Source: Tsuneonella flava (GTDB taxonomy: Bacteria; Pseudomonadota; Alphaproteobacteria; Sphingomonadales; Sphingomonadaceae). Taken from it: DNA of 64,000 nt. Location of the stretch: positions 310,001 through 374,000 of the forward strand of contig NZ_PHSO01000005.1 of the NCBI RefSeq assembly GCF_002870965.1, in the 5' to 3' direction. A program made the translations under genes and the position numbers. The notes under the pieces were generated by a model that was not told the origin of the DNA, ran no database searches, and worked only from the letters and a program-made list of their open reading frames with translations. Shown here in pieces: positions 36,076 to 46,942 of the stretch; positions within the stretch are counted from its first letter, which is position 1; every line of letters begins with the position of its first letter.

Positions 36076-37935
36076 ATGACTTTCGCCGAAATCGCTGCCC
36101 GGGCAGAGAATGATCCTGACGCGTTCTGGATGGATGCAGCGCGCGGGCTCGACTGGGCGAAGTTTCCGCAAACTCCGCATGACCGGGATAGCGATGTCTG
36201 GTTCCCCGATGGCGAAATCAACACCTGCTACAACGCGGTCGACCGCCATGTCGCGGCGGGGCGGGGGGATGCCGTGGCGCTGATATACGAAAGCCCGGTT
36301 ACGGGTGCCGCCGCGACATATACTTATGCCGAGCTTCAGGAGCGTGTCGCGCGCACCGCAGGAATGCTGGTGGCCGAAGGGGTCGAACGCGGCGACCGCG
36401 TGGTGATCTATATGCCGATGATCCCCGAAGCGGTGTTCGCCATGCTCGCCTGTGCCCGGATCGGCGCAGTGCATTCGGTGGTGTTCGGTGGGTTCGCTGC
36501 CCCCGAACTGGCCAAGCGGATCGACGATTGTCAGCCGAAACTGGTGCTGAGCGCATCGTGCGGGTTCGAACCGGGGCGCACGATTGCGTACAAACCTCTG
36601 CTCGACAATGCGTTGAACCGGGCGGTACACAAGCCGGCGGCGACTATCGTGTTTCAGCGCGAACAGCTTGCCGCCGATCTGATGCCGGGGCGCGATCGCG
36701 ACTGGGCCAGTGCCTATGCAGCGGCGGAACCGGTCGATTGCGTGACCGTGAAGTCGAGCGATCCGCTCTATATCCTCTACACTTCGGGCACGACTGGCAC
36801 ACCCAAGGGTGTGGTGCGCGACAACGGCGGGCATGCCACTGTGCTGCACTGGTCGATGGGCGCGATTTATGGAGTGGATACTGGCGATGTGTATTGGGCG
36901 GCATCGGATATCGGCTGGGTCGTTGGGCACAGCTATATCGTCTATGGCTCGCTGCTGAAGGGCTGCGCTACAGTGTTGTTCGAAGGCAAGCCCGTCGGCA
37001 CGCCCGATGCAGGCATTCTCTGGCGCCTGGTGGACAAGCATAATGTGAAAGTGCTGTTCACGGCCCCTACCGCGATCCGTGCAATCCGTCGTGCCGATCC
37101 CGAGGGAGAGTTTATCGACGCAGCATCGCTCGACAGTTTGAAGGCGCTGTTTCTCGCCGGAGAGCGGGCCGACCCCGACACACTGCTGTGGATCGCGGAC
37201 AAGCTGGGCAAACCGGTGATCGATCACTGGTGGCAGACCGAGCTGGGCTGGCCCGCGATCGCCACCTGTTACGGCCTGGGCCAGACACATATCCGCGCGG
37301 GCAGCGCGGGCCATGCCGTGCCGGGATATCGCTTCAAAGTGAAAGATGCCGCCGGACAAGACATGCCCGCCGGTGCCGTGGGCACTTTGCTGATCGAACA
37401 GCCTTTGCCGCCCGGTGCCTTCCGCACTTTATGGAACAACCCCGAACGCTTCGCAGCCGGGTTCATCGATTATCCGGGCCACTATACCACCGGGGATGCC
37501 GGGAAAATCGATGAAGACGGGTTCATCCATATCATGGGGCGGACCGACGATATCATCAATGTTGCCGGGCATCGCCTGTCGACCGGGCAGATGGAAGAAG
37601 TGGTCGCCAACCACCCGCAAGTCGTCGAATGTGCGGTGGTCGGCGCGGCGGACGAACTGAAAGGGGAAATGGCGGTGGCTTTCGTAGTGACGAAGCCCGA
37701 ATTTTCCGATCACGAGGAAGCGAAGCACGAAATCGTCACCTCGATCCGGGGAGATATCGGGCCGATTGCCGCGCCACGTGCGGTCTATTTCGTCGATGGT
37801 TTGCCTAAGACGCGTTCGGGCAAGATCCTCCGCAATTTGCTGCGCGATATCGTCAACGGTGCCGACGTGGTCGTACCGCAGACGATCGAAGACCCGGCGG
37901 TGATCGCCCATGTTCAGGAGCGTGCGGCAGGCTGA
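36076..37935 (+). CDS. prpE: Propionyl-CoA synthetase (PrpE type)
   Basis: The protein has 619 residues; the ATG at 36076 follows GGAGAGG. Motifs: LYTSGTTGTPKG, DHWWQTELGWP where Acs has [36 protein letters not shown], and PKTRSGK with catalytic K583. The ELGWP form of the acyl-pocket motif and the shorter N-terminus favour propionate (PrpE) over acetate. It is separated from the porin by a 71-bp gap containing a hairpin and probably shares its promoter. Together with acsA it gives the cell two short-chain acyl-CoA ligases in one locus. Confidence 0.88.
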   Translation: MTFAEIAARAENDPDAFWMDAARGLDWAKFPQTPHDRDSDVWFPDGEINTCYNAVDRHVAAGRGDAVALIYESPVTGAAATYTYAELQERVARTAGMLVAEGVERGDRVVIYMPMIPEAVFAMLACARIGAVHSVVFGGFAAPELAKRIDDCQPKLVLSASCGFEPGRTIAYKPLLDNALNRAVHKPAATIVFQREQLAADLMPGRDRDWASAYAAAEPVDCVTVKSSDPLYILYTSGTTGTPKGVVRDNGGHATVLHWSMGAIYGVDTGDVYWAASDIGWVVGHSYIVYGSLLKGCATVLFEGKPVGTPDAGILWRLVDKHNVKVLFTAPTAIRAIRRADPEGEFIDAASLDSLKALFLAGERADPDTLLWIADKLGKPVIDHWWQTELGWPAIATCYGLGQTHIRAGSAGHAVPGYRFKVKDAAGQDMPAGAVGTLLIEQPLPPGAFRTLWNNPERFAAGFIDYPGHYTTGDAGKIDEDGFIHIMGRTDDIINVAGHRLSTGQMEEVVANHPQVVECAVVGAADELKGEMAVAFVVTKPEFSDHEEAKHEIVTSIRGDIGPIAAPRAVYFVDGLPKTRSGKILRNLLRDIVNGADVVVPQTIEDPAVIAHVQERAAG

Positions 37936-38003
37936 TCGTCGGTTCGCCGCCGGTGCAGCGGAAAGGGGAGGCGCGGCGGCGATAAATCCCCTATGCGCGC
38001 CCG

Positions 38004-39194
38004 ATGGAGCGATACGATGCAATTGTGCTGGGGGCCGGGGCTGCCGGGCTGATGTGCGCGGCGGAAGCCGGGTTGCGCGGACGGCGGGTGCTGGTGATCG
38101 ACCATGCGGAGCGGGCGGGGAAGAAAATCCTTATCTCCGGCGGCGGGCGCTGCAATTTCACCAATATCGGCACTGTGCCCGAACGGTTCCTGTCGGCCAA
38201 TCCGCATTTCGCGCGTTCGGCGCTCAGCCGTTATACCCCCACCGACTTCCTCGCGCTGGTAGAGAAGTACGGCATCGCGTGGCATGAAAAGACGCTGGGG
38301 CAACTGTTCTGCGCCGGGTCCGCGAAACAGATCGTCGCTATGTTGCTGGACGAAGTGGCGCGCGGTGGCGGCACAGTGGTGTGCGGGCATGGCGTCACCG
38401 ATGTCTCTCACGCCGACGGGCAATTTACTGTCGCCACCACGCAAGGCCGCTTCAGCGCGCCTGCACTGGTGATCGCCACCGGCGGACCGTCGATCCCCAG
38501 GATGGGCGCGACCGGTTTCGCTTATGATCTGGCGCGCCAGTTCGGGCTGAAAGTGGTGGAACCGCGCCCTGCACTGGTGCCGTTGACGCTGGGGGGCCAC
38601 GATGTCCTGTTCCGCGAACTGTCTGGCGTATCGGCGGAAGTTGTCGCCAGCGCGGGCGGCGCGTCGTTTCGCGAGGCCGCGCTGTTCACCCATCGCGGCC
38701 TGTCCGGCCCGGCTATACTGCAAGTGTCGTCATATTGGCGCCATGGCGCCCCTGTTGCGGTCGATTTTCTGCCCGACCGCAGTGCGGAATGGCTGCTCGA
38801 CGCCAAGCGAGCCAGTCCGCAGGCCACGCTGCGCGCTTTGCTGCGTGACGTCATGCCTGATCGGCTGGCGAATGTGCTGGCGGATCGGATCGGGCAAAGT
38901 GGAGCGTGTGTGCCGAACGATCCGCTGGGCCGGATTGCCGATACCACGCTGCGCGATGCCGGGGCGCAGCTGGCGGCATGGCGGTTTCATCCGAATGGCA
39001 CCGAAGGCTTCGCTAAGGCGGAGGTGACCGCAGGCGGGATAAGTACCGCTGAACTTTCATCGAAAACAATGGAAGCCAAACGCGTTCCAGGTCTGTATAT
39101 AGTAGGTGAAGCCGTCGACGTGACCGGCTGGCTGGGTGGTTATAACTTCCAATGGGCGTGGTCCAGTGGATGGGCCGCTGCACAAGCTATCTGA
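38004..39194 (+). CDS. BaiN/HI0933-family NAD(P)/FAD-dependent oxidoreductase
   Basis: The protein has 396 residues. The FAD-binding GAGAAG (10-15) is near the N-terminus, followed by the family hallmark GKKILISGGGRCNFTN (about 40-55), FTHRGLSGPAILQVSSYW in the middle and the closing GEAVDVTGWLGGYNFQWAW. The family (YhiN/BaiN) binds FAD and has ill-defined physiological substrates. It follows prpE by 68 bp on the same strand but is not a known part of acetate loci. Length and motifs are complete. Confidence 0.88.
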   Translation: MERYDAIVLGAGAAGLMCAAEAGLRGRRVLVIDHAERAGKKILISGGGRCNFTNIGTVPERFLSANPHFARSALSRYTPTDFLALVEKYGIAWHEKTLGQLFCAGSAKQIVAMLLDEVARGGGTVVCGHGVTDVSHADGQFTVATTQGRFSAPALVIATGGPSIPRMGATGFAYDLARQFGLKVVEPRPALVPLTLGGHDVLFRELSGVSAEVVASAGGASFREAALFTHRGLSGPAILQVSSYWRHGAPVAVDFLPDRSAEWLLDAKRASPQATLRALLRDVMPDRLANVLADRIGQSGACVPNDPLGRIADTTLRDAGAQLAAWRFHPNGTEGFAKAEVTAGGISTAELSSKTMEAKRVPGLYIVGEAVDVTGWLGGYNFQWAWSSGWAAAQAI

Positions 39195-39248
39195 CCTTTT
39201 CTTCTTGCCCTGTCGCCGTCGCGACATGGCTGACCATTCGTGAGTTTC

Positions 39249-41129
39249 ATGCCTTTTTCCAATCTCCCCCCCGTCCTTGCAGAGGCGATTGCCGCGCGCG
39301 GCTATGCCGCACCCACCGCCGTGCAGGCCGCTGTCCTTGCCCCCGATGCCGCCGGGCGCGACCTGATCGTTTCCGCGCAGACCGGTTCGGGCAAGACCGT
39401 GGCGTTTGGCCTCGCCTTCGCGGAAAACCTGCTCGATTCGGAAGGCAGGATGCCGCACACCGAATCTCCGCTGGCACTGATCATCGCGCCGACGCGTGAA
39501 CTGGCCTTGCAGGTCAGCCGCGAGCTGGCCTGGCTCTATGCCGGTGCAGGCGGGCGAATCGCAACGTGTGTCGGCGGGATGGATGCATCGAAAGAACGCC
39601 GCAATCTGCGCGGCGGTGCACAGATCGTTGTCGGGACGCCGGGCCGCCTGCGCGACCATCTGGAGCGTGGCGCGCTCGACCTGTCGGCCTTGCGCGTCGC
39701 GGTGCTCGATGAAGCGGACGAGATGCTCGATATGGGCTTCCGCGACGATCTGGAAGAAATCCTCGACGCCACGCCGCAAGGGCGCCGCACGATGCTGTTT
39801 TCCGCTACGATGCCGCGCCCGATCGTGGCGCTGGCCACCCGTTACCAGAACGATGCCCTGCGTATTTCGACTGTGGGTGACGAACGGGGCCACGGCGATA
39901 TCGCCTATCAGGCGGTCACTGTCTCACCCGCCGAAATCGAAGCGGCGGTGGTCAATCTGCTGCGTTTTCACGAGGCGGAAACAGCGATCCTGTTCTGCGC
40001 CACGCGCGACAACGTCCGCCGTCTGCACGCCATGTTGCAGGAACGCGGCTTTGCTGTCGTTGCTTTGTCGGGCGAACATTCGCAGTCCGAACGCAATCAG
40101 GCGTTGCAGGCATTGCGCGACCGCCGCGCACGGGTTTGCGTGGCGACCGACGTGGCCGCGCGCGGGATCGACCTGCCGACGCTGAGCCTGGTGATCCATG
40201 TCGAGATTCCCCGCGATGCGGAAACGCTGCAACACCGTTCGGGCCGCACTGGGCGTGCGGGCAAGAAAGGGACTGCGGTTATCGTGGTCCCTTATCCACG
40301 CCGTCGCCGGGTGGAATCGATGCTGCGCGGAGCGAAGATCGAAGCCGAGTGGATCGATGCGCCGACCAAGGCCGCGATTCAGGAACAGGACCGCGAGCGT
40401 TTGCTCGGTGCGCTGCTCCAGCCGGTTGAGTTCGAAGAGGAAGACCGCGCGCTGGCGCAGCGGCTGATGGCGGAAAAGTCGCCGGAAGATATCGCCGCCG
40501 CACTGGTGCGCGCCCATCGTGCGGCAATGCCTGCGCCCGAAGATCTGACCGAGAACACCCCCGAAGCGCGCAAAACGGCGCAGCAGGAACGCCATCGGCC
40601 CGGTTTCGAAGATACCGTGTGGTTCAGCATGGCTATCGGGCGGCGGCATAATGCCGATCCGCGCTGGATTCTGCCGCTGCTGTGCCGCCGTGGGCATATC
40701 ACCCGCAACGAAATCGGCGCGATCCGTATCGGCGGGAATGAAACCCATTTTCAGATACCGCGCGCGATCGCCAGCCGCTTTACCGATGCGGTCGAACGCA
40801 CTGCACAAGGTGACGACGATCAGGCTGCGATTCTGATCGAACCATCCGAAGGCCCGCGCGAAGCGGCGCGCGACAATCGCGCAGGCAGGCGCGAGTTTGG
40901 CGGCAAGCCGTCCCGTCACGGTGGCAAGGGCCCGCGCCGCGCCAACGATGGCGACCGCGCCTTTGGCAAGGGGCCGCATAAGCCTGGTGGCAAATTTGCT
41001 GGCAAGAAACCCGGCAAAGGACCGGGCGGGAAAGGTTCAGGGCCAAAAGCTTCAGGGCCAAACGGTGGCGGATCGAAAACGTTCGGCCCCAAAGGCGGCA
41101 AGCCGAAGGGGCACGCGCCGAAAGGCTGA
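39249..41129 (+). CDS. DEAD-box ATP-dependent RNA helicase with DbpA-type RNA-binding domain
   Basis: The protein has 626 residues. Helicase core: Q motif region APTAVQAAVL, Walker A AQTGSGKT (43-50), DEAD in VLDEADEM (about 155), SAT in LFSATMPR, HRSGRTGRAG near 335. A DbpA/CsdA-like RNA-binding domain follows (about 450-530, DTVWFSMAIGRRHNADPRW). The final 90 residues are a disordered Gly/Lys/Pro-rich tail with FGPKGG-like repeats. It probably unwinds structured rRNA or mRNA, as DeaD does in cold adaptation and ribosome assembly. An in-frame GTG at 39240 is an alternative start. A hairpin at 41176-41205 follows. Confidence 0.9.
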   Translation: MPFSNLPPVLAEAIAARGYAAPTAVQAAVLAPDAAGRDLIVSAQTGSGKTVAFGLAFAENLLDSEGRMPHTESPLALIIAPTRELALQVSRELAWLYAGAGGRIATCVGGMDASKERRNLRGGAQIVVGTPGRLRDHLERGALDLSALRVAVLDEADEMLDMGFRDDLEEILDATPQGRRTMLFSATMPRPIVALATRYQNDALRISTVGDERGHGDIAYQAVTVSPAEIEAAVVNLLRFHEAETAILFCATRDNVRRLHAMLQERGFAVVALSGEHSQSERNQALQALRDRRARVCVATDVAARGIDLPTLSLVIHVEIPRDAETLQHRSGRTGRAGKKGTAVIVVPYPRRRRVESMLRGAKIEAEWIDAPTKAAIQEQDRERLLGALLQPVEFEEEDRALAQRLMAEKSPEDIAAALVRAHRAAMPAPEDLTENTPEARKTAQQERHRPGFEDTVWFSMAIGRRHNADPRWILPLLCRRGHITRNEIGAIRIGGNETHFQIPRAIASRFTDAVERTAQGDDDQAAILIEPSEGPREAARDNRAGRREFGGKPSRHGGKGPRRANDGDRAFGKGPHKPGGKFAGKKPGKGPGGKGSGPKASGPNGGGSKTFGPKGGKPKGHAPKG

Positions 41130-41175
41130 TCGCGCCGCCTGCGCCGTTCTGCAGTGAAACTATCGCTTCCCCTGT

Positions 41176-41205
41176 CGCCCATGCCCTGTCCAACAGGGAT
41201 GGGCG
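41176..41205. terminator. Hairpin between convergent helicase and amidohydrolase genes
   Basis: CGCCCATGCCCTG pairs with CAGGGATGGGCG through one bulged base and a 5-base loop. No T run follows, so it is only a candidate terminator for the two convergent genes. Confidence 0.4.
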
Positions 41206-41252
41206 GCGGTGGGGCGCGGCCACTTTCAGCGGCTATCGCAAACGAAAGCGGA

Positions 41253-42452
41253 TCAATCGAACCCGGATTCGAGGAACCGGATCGCGCATCCTGCCAGCAG
41301 CGCGGTGCCGCGGGGCAGAGCGGCTTCGTCCACCATCATGCGCGGCGAATGGATCGAACAGGCGCTGCGCCAGTCGTCGTCTCCCTCTGCCGCCACGCCG
41401 AGGAAGAACATCGCGCCAGGCACCTGTTCCAGTACGTAAGAGAAATCTTCCGCACCCATAATCGGCGCGGGCAGCGAAACCCACTCGCCTGCGCCGAACA
41501 GTTCGCCCGTCACAGCCTGCCCCAGAGCCACTGCACGCGGATCGCACAGAGTGACGGGGAAGCCGGGCGTCACCGTCACTTCGGCGGTCAGGCCATATCC
41601 CTTCGCAATCGCTTCGGCGGTTTCTGCCAGCAGGGCATGCGCTTTTTCGCGGTGATGCGGCGACAGAGTGCGGATCGTTCCGCGCAGGGCCACTTCGTCT
41701 GCGATCACGTTATGCGCGGTGCCCGCGTGGATCATCGACACGGTAACGACCACCGCATCGGCGGCATTGAACCGCCGTGTGACCATCGCCTGCAACGCTG
41801 TCACGATGGCGCAGGCACCGGGAACCGGATCGTGCGTGTCGTGGGGCATGGAGGCATGGCCGCCACTGCCCTTCACCACGATATCGAACTGGTCCGCCGC
41901 CGCCATCAGCGCCCCGGCGCGCCCCGCCACTGCGCCGTGGCGGGCATTGGGCATGACATGCAGCGCGAAGGCCGCTTCGGGTAGCGGATCGATCAGGCCA
42001 TCGTTCAGCATATGGCGCGCGCCGTGGAACCCTTCCTCCCCCGGCTGGAACATGAACTGGATTTCGCCCGACAGTTCTTGCGCCCGCGCCGCCAGCAGTT
42101 CCGCCGCGCCCGCCAGCATGGCGGTGTGGGTATCGTGCCCGCAGGCATGCATCCGCCCCGGGACTGCGGAGGCAAAGTCCAGCCCGGTCTGTTCGTCCAT
42201 CGGCAGCGCATCCATATCGCCGCGCAACAGCACCCGGCGCCCCGGCTGGCCGCATTTCAGCGTGGCCACGGCCCCGGTCGTGCGCCCGCCTTCGCGCCAT
42301 TCGAGCGGCAGATGCGCCAGCGCGGTGCGCACTTTCGCCAGTGTTTTGGGCGTTTCCAGACCCAGTTCGGGTTCGGCATGGATCTGGCGGCGCAAGGTCA
42401 CAATCCGGTCGGAAAGCGCGCGGGCGGCATCGAGTAAGTCGGGATGAAGCAT
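41253..42452 (-). CDS. M20 family amidohydrolase (M20D, hippurate hydrolase-like)
   Basis: The protein has 399 residues. Metal-binding signatures are LRGDMDALPM, HACGHDTHTAML and QPGEEGFHGA, with the dimerisation lid in GSGGHASMPHDTHDPV and a late metal ligand in the GAEDFSY region. The family hydrolyses N-acyl amino acids or amino-acid conjugates in the cytoplasm. The exact substrate is not predictable. It is convergent with the helicase and divergent from rpe. Confidence 0.9.
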   Translation of the reverse strand: MLHPDLLDAARALSDRIVTLRRQIHAEPELGLETPKTLAKVRTALAHLPLEWREGGRTTGAVATLKCGQPGRRVLLRGDMDALPMDEQTGLDFASAVPGRMHACGHDTHTAMLAGAAELLAARAQELSGEIQFMFQPGEEGFHGARHMLNDGLIDPLPEAAFALHVMPNARHGAVAGRAGALMAAADQFDIVVKGSGGHASMPHDTHDPVPGACAIVTALQAMVTRRFNAADAVVVTVSMIHAGTAHNVIADEVALRGTIRTLSPHHREKAHALLAETAEAIAKGYGLTAEVTVTPGFPVTLCDPRAVALGQAVTGELFGAGEWVSLPAPIMGAEDFSYVLEQVPGAMFFLGVAAEGDDDWRSACSIHSPRMMVDEAALPRGTALLAGCAIRFLESGFD

Positions 42453-42571
42453 GATTCTCGAAGCTTACGCTGTGCAGGCGGTGTGGAAAAGGGGCGTGAG
42501 GGCGCTTGTCGCCCATTCCCGCGCAGGTTAACGCAAATTCGAGAGGACGCACCCAGCCGCAAGGTCCGCCG

Positions 42572-43246
42572 ATGAATGCGCCGTTGATATCCCCGTCTAT
42601 CCTGTCTGCCGATTTCGCGTGCCTTGGCGAAGAGGTGCGCGCAATCGACGCCGCCGGTTGCGACTGGATCCATATCGATGTGATGGATGGGCACTTCGTC
42701 CCCAACCTCACGATCGGGCCGGGCGTGGTGAAGGCGCTGCGCCCCCACACCGATAAGCCGTTCGATGTGCACCTGATGGTCAGCCCGGTGGACAACTGGC
42801 TGGAAAGCTTTGCCGATGCCGGGGCGGATATCATCACTGTCCACCCGGAGGCGGGGCCGCACATCCACCGCACAGTGCAGGCGATCCGCGCTCTGGGCAA
42901 GAAAGCCGGTGTCAGCCTGAACCCCGCGACGCCTGCCAAGATGCTCGATTACCTGATCGACGAAATCGATCTGGTGCTGGTGATGAGCGTTAATCCCGGC
43001 TTCGGTGGGCAGAGCTTCATTTCCAGCCAGCTTCGCAAGATCGAAGCGATCCGCAAGATGATCGACAAGACCGGGCGCGATATTCATCTGGAAGTCGATG
43101 GCGGTGTCGATCCGACAACAGCGCGGCAGTGCGTCGATGCCGGTGCCGATGTGCTGGTGGCCGGATCGGCCACTTTCCGCGGCGGGCCTGAACGATACGC
43201 CGCCAATATCGCGGCGCTGAAAGGTCTGGCAGAGGTTCCTGCCTGA
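42572..43246 (+). CDS. rpe: Ribulose-phosphate 3-epimerase
   Basis: The protein has 224 residues, typical for Rpe. Motifs: [33 protein letters not shown] split around the metal ligands, [16 protein letters not shown] and [11 protein letters not shown]. It interconverts ribulose-5-phosphate and xylulose-5-phosphate in the pentose phosphate pathway. The ATG at 42572 was chosen because the family begins at that point; the frame is open to 42506. The stop overlaps the next start (TGATG), so it is coupled to the heparinase-like gene. Confidence 0.95.
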   Translation: MNAPLISPSILSADFACLGEEVRAIDAAGCDWIHIDVMDGHFVPNLTIGPGVVKALRPHTDKPFDVHLMVSPVDNWLESFADAGADIITVHPEAGPHIHRTVQAIRALGKKAGVSLNPATPAKMLDYLIDEIDLVLVMSVNPGFGGQSFISSQLRKIEAIRKMIDKTGRDIHLEVDGGVDPTTARQCVDAGADVLVAGSATFRGGPERYAANIAALKGLAEVPA

Positions 43247-45093
43247 TGAGCGATGCGACGTTGGTGGAGCTTCGCGGAACGACCTCTGGCAGCGACAGTG
43301 CTATGCCGTTGAGCGACGCGCCCGAACCCACCGCCGTTACCGCGACCGAACAGCCCGCCGAAGTGATCGAACCGGCGCGGGCACTGGTTCTGGCCGACTT
43401 TGCCCCGCCTTCGCTGGGGCCGGGCGAGCGGCTGATGCGGATGGCCTATGGGCTGGGCGTATCCGGCTCCACTTTGCTCTCGCCGTTCCGCAAACCGGCC
43501 CGCCCCCGCTTGCTGGCCACTGTAGAGCCGCCGCTGGAAGGTGACCGGGCGGCGGGCATGGCGCTGCGGGCAGGGCATTTCCTGATCTATGGCGTTAAGG
43601 CGCCGATTGCACAGGTCGATTTCGGCCCGACCGCGCGCCTGACGCCGCCATTCGAGCAATGCGTCCACGGTTTCACCTGGCTGAGCGATCTGGCGGCGGC
43701 GGCCCCGCGCGAACAGAGCGCTGCGACTGCAGAACGCATCCTGCGCGCATGGCTCGATGCCAATCCCGTGCCGGGCAAGGGCGCGGCGTGGTATGTCGAA
43801 CATGCCGGTGCGCGGCTGCTCAACTGGTTCGTCTATGCGCCGTTTATCCTGTCGGGCGACGATTCCGCATTCCGCAACCGCATACTGGCGGCGATGGGGG
43901 ACACGGCCCGCTGGCTCGATCGGAACGCGGCGCGCGCGCCCGACCGGCTGGCGCAGGTTGCCGGCTGGTCCGCAGTCGTCGCGGCAGGCCTGCTGTTGCC
44001 CGAAGGCAAACCGCGCCGCCTGTTCGGGGAAGCGGGCCTGTTGCGTGCGCTGGGCGAACTGGTGGCGGAAGATGGCGGCGTGCTCAGCCGCAGCCCGCTG
44101 GCGCAAATGCAGGCAATCGCTCTGCTGACGACGCTGCGCGCCTGTTATGAAGCGGTGAAGTGCGATCCCCCTTCTGCGCTGGAAGCGATGCAGGCCCTGC
44201 TGGTGCCGCCGTTGCTGGCGCTGACCCATTCGGATGGCGGGCTGGGATCGTGGCAGGGCAGCGGTGCGGTTTCGGCGGATCGCCTGTCCGCGCTGGTGCT
44301 CGCCAGTCGTGTGCGGACGCGGCCGCTCAAGAACGTGCGGCAATGGGGCTATCAGCGGGTCGCCGGCGGCAAGTCGGTGCTGATCTACGATGCCGCACCG
44401 CCCCCGCTCGCGCGCCATGCGCGCACCGGCTGTGCATCGACACTGGCGTTCGAATTTTCTGCCAGCGGACAACGGATCGTGGTCAACTGCGGCGGTGCGG
44501 CGTTCGCGGGCGGGCAGGTGCCCGTGCGGATCGAACAGGGGCTGCGCGCCACCGCCGCGCATTCCACGCTGACGCTCGACGATGCGAATTCCACGGCGGT
44601 CCTGCTGAACGGCAAGCTCGGCTCTGGCGTCGCGGAAGTGGAGGTGGACCGCCGCCAACTGACGCTGGAAAACGGCAAGGCGACCCGCGTCGAAGCGAGC
44701 CACAATGGCTATGCCGCGCGTTTCGGCCTCGATCACTGCCGCATTCTGATTATGCGCGACGATGGCAACGAATTGCGCGGGGAAGACCTGCTGTTGCCGG
44801 TGGGCAAGAAGGGCAAGCGCGGCAAAATCGGCTATGCCATCCGGTTCCACATCGGGCCGGGCATCGAACTGGCGCTGAGCGAAGATGGCAAGGGCGCCGG
44901 GCTGGCATTGCGCGATGGCACCTATTGGCAGTTCCGGCTCGGTCAGGTAGCGGACGACGCGAAACTGGCGATAGAGGAAAGCCTGTGGGTCGATGGCCAG
45001 GGCCGCCCGCAACCGATCCAGCAACTCGTATTGCAAGGGCTGACTTCTCGCGGCGGGGGATCGTTCTCCTGGCTGCTCAAAAAAATGGGATGA
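43246..45093 (+). CDS. Heparinase II/III family protein (cytoplasmic, conserved near purH)
   Basis: The protein has 615 residues with no signal peptide. An N-terminal disordered segment of about 50 residues is followed by an (alpha/alpha) toroid (about 100-400, [25 protein letters not shown]) and a beta-sandwich carrying the heparinase II/III C-terminal domain ([26 protein letters not shown]). Characterised lyases of this fold are exported; alphaproteobacterial homologues between rpe or rsmB and purH lack a signal, so their role is unknown, perhaps in polysaccharide recycling. It starts at the rpe stop and ends 7 bp before purH. Confidence 0.82.
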   Translation: MSDATLVELRGTTSGSDSAMPLSDAPEPTAVTATEQPAEVIEPARALVLADFAPPSLGPGERLMRMAYGLGVSGSTLLSPFRKPARPRLLATVEPPLEGDRAAGMALRAGHFLIYGVKAPIAQVDFGPTARLTPPFEQCVHGFTWLSDLAAAAPREQSAATAERILRAWLDANPVPGKGAAWYVEHAGARLLNWFVYAPFILSGDDSAFRNRILAAMGDTARWLDRNAARAPDRLAQVAGWSAVVAAGLLLPEGKPRRLFGEAGLLRALGELVAEDGGVLSRSPLAQMQAIALLTTLRACYEAVKCDPPSALEAMQALLVPPLLALTHSDGGLGSWQGSGAVSADRLSALVLASRVRTRPLKNVRQWGYQRVAGGKSVLIYDAAPPPLARHARTGCASTLAFEFSASGQRIVVNCGGAAFAGGQVPVRIEQGLRATAAHSTLTLDDANSTAVLLNGKLGSGVAEVEVDRRQLTLENGKATRVEASHNGYAARFGLDHCRILIMRDDGNELRGEDLLLPVGKKGKRGKIGYAIRFHIGPGIELALSEDGKGAGLALRDGTYWQFRLGQVADDAKLAIEESLWVDGQGRPQPIQQLVLQGLTSRGGGSFSWLLKKMG

Positions 45094-45100
45094 AATTCAG

Positions 45101-46690
45101 GTGACTGACGTAACGATTAAACGGGCACTGTTGTCGGTGTCCGACAAAGCCGGATTGGACGATCTGGGCGCGAAACTGGCGAAGGCCGGGGTCGATCTGG
45201 TGTCCACCGGCGGTACGGCGAAGGCCCTGCGCGATAGCGGGCTGGACGTGCGCGATGTGTCCGATGTCACCGGTTTTCCCGAAATGATGGATGGCCGGGT
45301 GAAAACCCTGCACCCGATGGTCCACGGCGGCCTGCTGGCGGTGCGCGACGATGCCGATCACGCGGCGGCGATGGAAACCCACGGGATCGGCGCGATCGAT
45401 CTGGTGGTGGTCAACCTTTATCCGTTCGAAAGCACCGTCGCGCGCGGCGCGGATCGCGACACCGTGATCGAAAATATCGACATCGGCGGGCCGAGCATGG
45501 TGCGTTCGGCAGCCAAGAACCATCGCTATGTCACGATCGTCACCGATCCGGCCGACTATCCCGAACTGCTGGAAGAACTGGCGAATAAGAACGGCGCGAC
45601 TACGCTGGAATTCCGCAAGCGCATGGCGGCCAAGGCATTTGCCACCACTGCCGCCTATGACGCAGCGATCAGCCAGTGGTTCGCCTATACCGATCAGCAG
45701 CAGAAATTCCCGCCGCAGGTCAGCATGACCCGCGTGCTGTCGGGTACGCTGCGTTATGGCGAAAACCCGCATCAGGATGCGGCGCTGTATCTGCCGCGCG
45801 GCCCGCACACCAACGGCCTGCCGCAAGCGCAGCAGGTGCAGGGCAAGGAACTGAGTTACAATAACTACAACGATGCCAACGCAGCGTTCGAACTGGCCGC
45901 CGAATTTGGCGGGCAGGAACCGGCGGTGGTGATCGTGAAGCACGCCAACCCGTGCGGCGTGGCGCAGCGCAGCACTTTGCTGGAGGCGTGGAACGATGCG
46001 CTGGCGTGCGACAGCGTTTCGGCATTCGGCGGGATCGTTGCCACCAATGTCCCGCTCGATGGGCCGACGGCAGAGGCGATCTGCGAAATCTTTACGGAAG
46101 TCGTTGTCGCGCCGGGAGCGGACGATGCTGCGAAGGCGGCGTTCGCCCGCAAGAAGAACCTGCGCCTGTTGCTGACCGATGGCCTGCCCGATCCGCGCCG
46201 CGCGGGGCAGACACTGGCGATCATCGCCGGGGGCATTCTGGTGCAGGATCGTGACAACGGCGCGATCACGGCAGACGATCTGAAAGTCGTGACCGACCGC
46301 GCACCGACCGAGCAGGAACTGAAAGACTGTCTGTTCGCATGGACCGTGGCGCGGCACGTGAAATCGAACGCCATTGTCTATGCCAAGGATGGCGCCACTG
46401 CCGGGATCGGCGCGGGCCAGATGAACCGCCGCGATTCGTCGCGCATCGCTGCGATGAAAGCGGCTGAGGCAGCGGAGAAATACGGCTGGGCCTCCCCCCG
46501 TACAGTGGGCAGTGCCGTCGCATCCGATGCGTTCTTCCCCTTTGCCGATGGCCTGCTGGCCGCTGCCGAAGCCGGGGCGACTGCCGTGATCCAGCCGGGT
46601 GGTTCGATCCGCGACGAAGAAGTGATCGCCGCCGCGAACGAAGCCGGTCTGGCGATGGTCTTCACCGGAATGCGCCACTTCCGCCACTAG
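45101..46690 (+). CDS. purH: Bifunctional AICAR transformylase/IMP cyclohydrolase
   Basis: The protein has 529 residues, the usual PurH length, with a GTG start. The N-terminal MGS-like IMP cyclohydrolase domain (about 1-150) has [17 protein letters not shown] and DGRVKTLHP, and the C-terminal AICAR formyltransferase domain (about 190-529) has [29 protein letters not shown] and [10 protein letters not shown]. It catalyses the last two steps of purine synthesis. Its neighbours rpe and the heparinase-like gene form a tight plus-strand run. Confidence 0.97.
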   Translation: MTDVTIKRALLSVSDKAGLDDLGAKLAKAGVDLVSTGGTAKALRDSGLDVRDVSDVTGFPEMMDGRVKTLHPMVHGGLLAVRDDADHAAAMETHGIGAIDLVVVNLYPFESTVARGADRDTVIENIDIGGPSMVRSAAKNHRYVTIVTDPADYPELLEELANKNGATTLEFRKRMAAKAFATTAAYDAAISQWFAYTDQQQKFPPQVSMTRVLSGTLRYGENPHQDAALYLPRGPHTNGLPQAQQVQGKELSYNNYNDANAAFELAAEFGGQEPAVVIVKHANPCGVAQRSTLLEAWNDALACDSVSAFGGIVATNVPLDGPTAEAICEIFTEVVVAPGADDAAKAAFARKKNLRLLLTDGLPDPRRAGQTLAIIAGGILVQDRDNGAITADDLKVVTDRAPTEQELKDCLFAWTVARHVKSNAIVYAKDGATAGIGAGQMNRRDSSRIAAMKAAEAAEKYGWASPRTVGSAVASDAFFPFADGLLAAAEAGATAVIQPGGSIRDEEVIAAANEAGLAMVFTGMRHFRH

Positions 46691-46735
46691 AGAGGTGGGC
46701 GTGACGTTCACCGCATAATTGGTCGCCGCCGCTGC

Positions 46736-46804
46736 TCGTGACTGCGAGGAGCGGCGACGACGCGGTGGAGGAAGCTGGACCCCGGCTCTGCGTCCACAAT
46801 GACG
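46736..46804 (+). repeat. Degenerate mosaic of repeat families A and B
   Basis: The segment starts with an A-like TGACTGCGAGGAGCGGCGACG, read here as two shorter pieces, and continues into a B-like AGCTGGACCCCGG, ending ACAATGACG. It lies in the 252-bp gap after purH. Similarity to the clear copies is partial, so the call is tentative. Confidence 0.35.
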
Positions 46805-46942
46805 CAGGGAGGTGAGCGCGAGAACGGCCCGCGAACACGCCGCCACCTCACCTGAACCGGGCACAACCCGTGCATTAAGCATCTTGCAAGCAGAGCGGGT
46901 GTACCTATCTGAGCACCCCATACGAAAAGAAGTGAATTACCC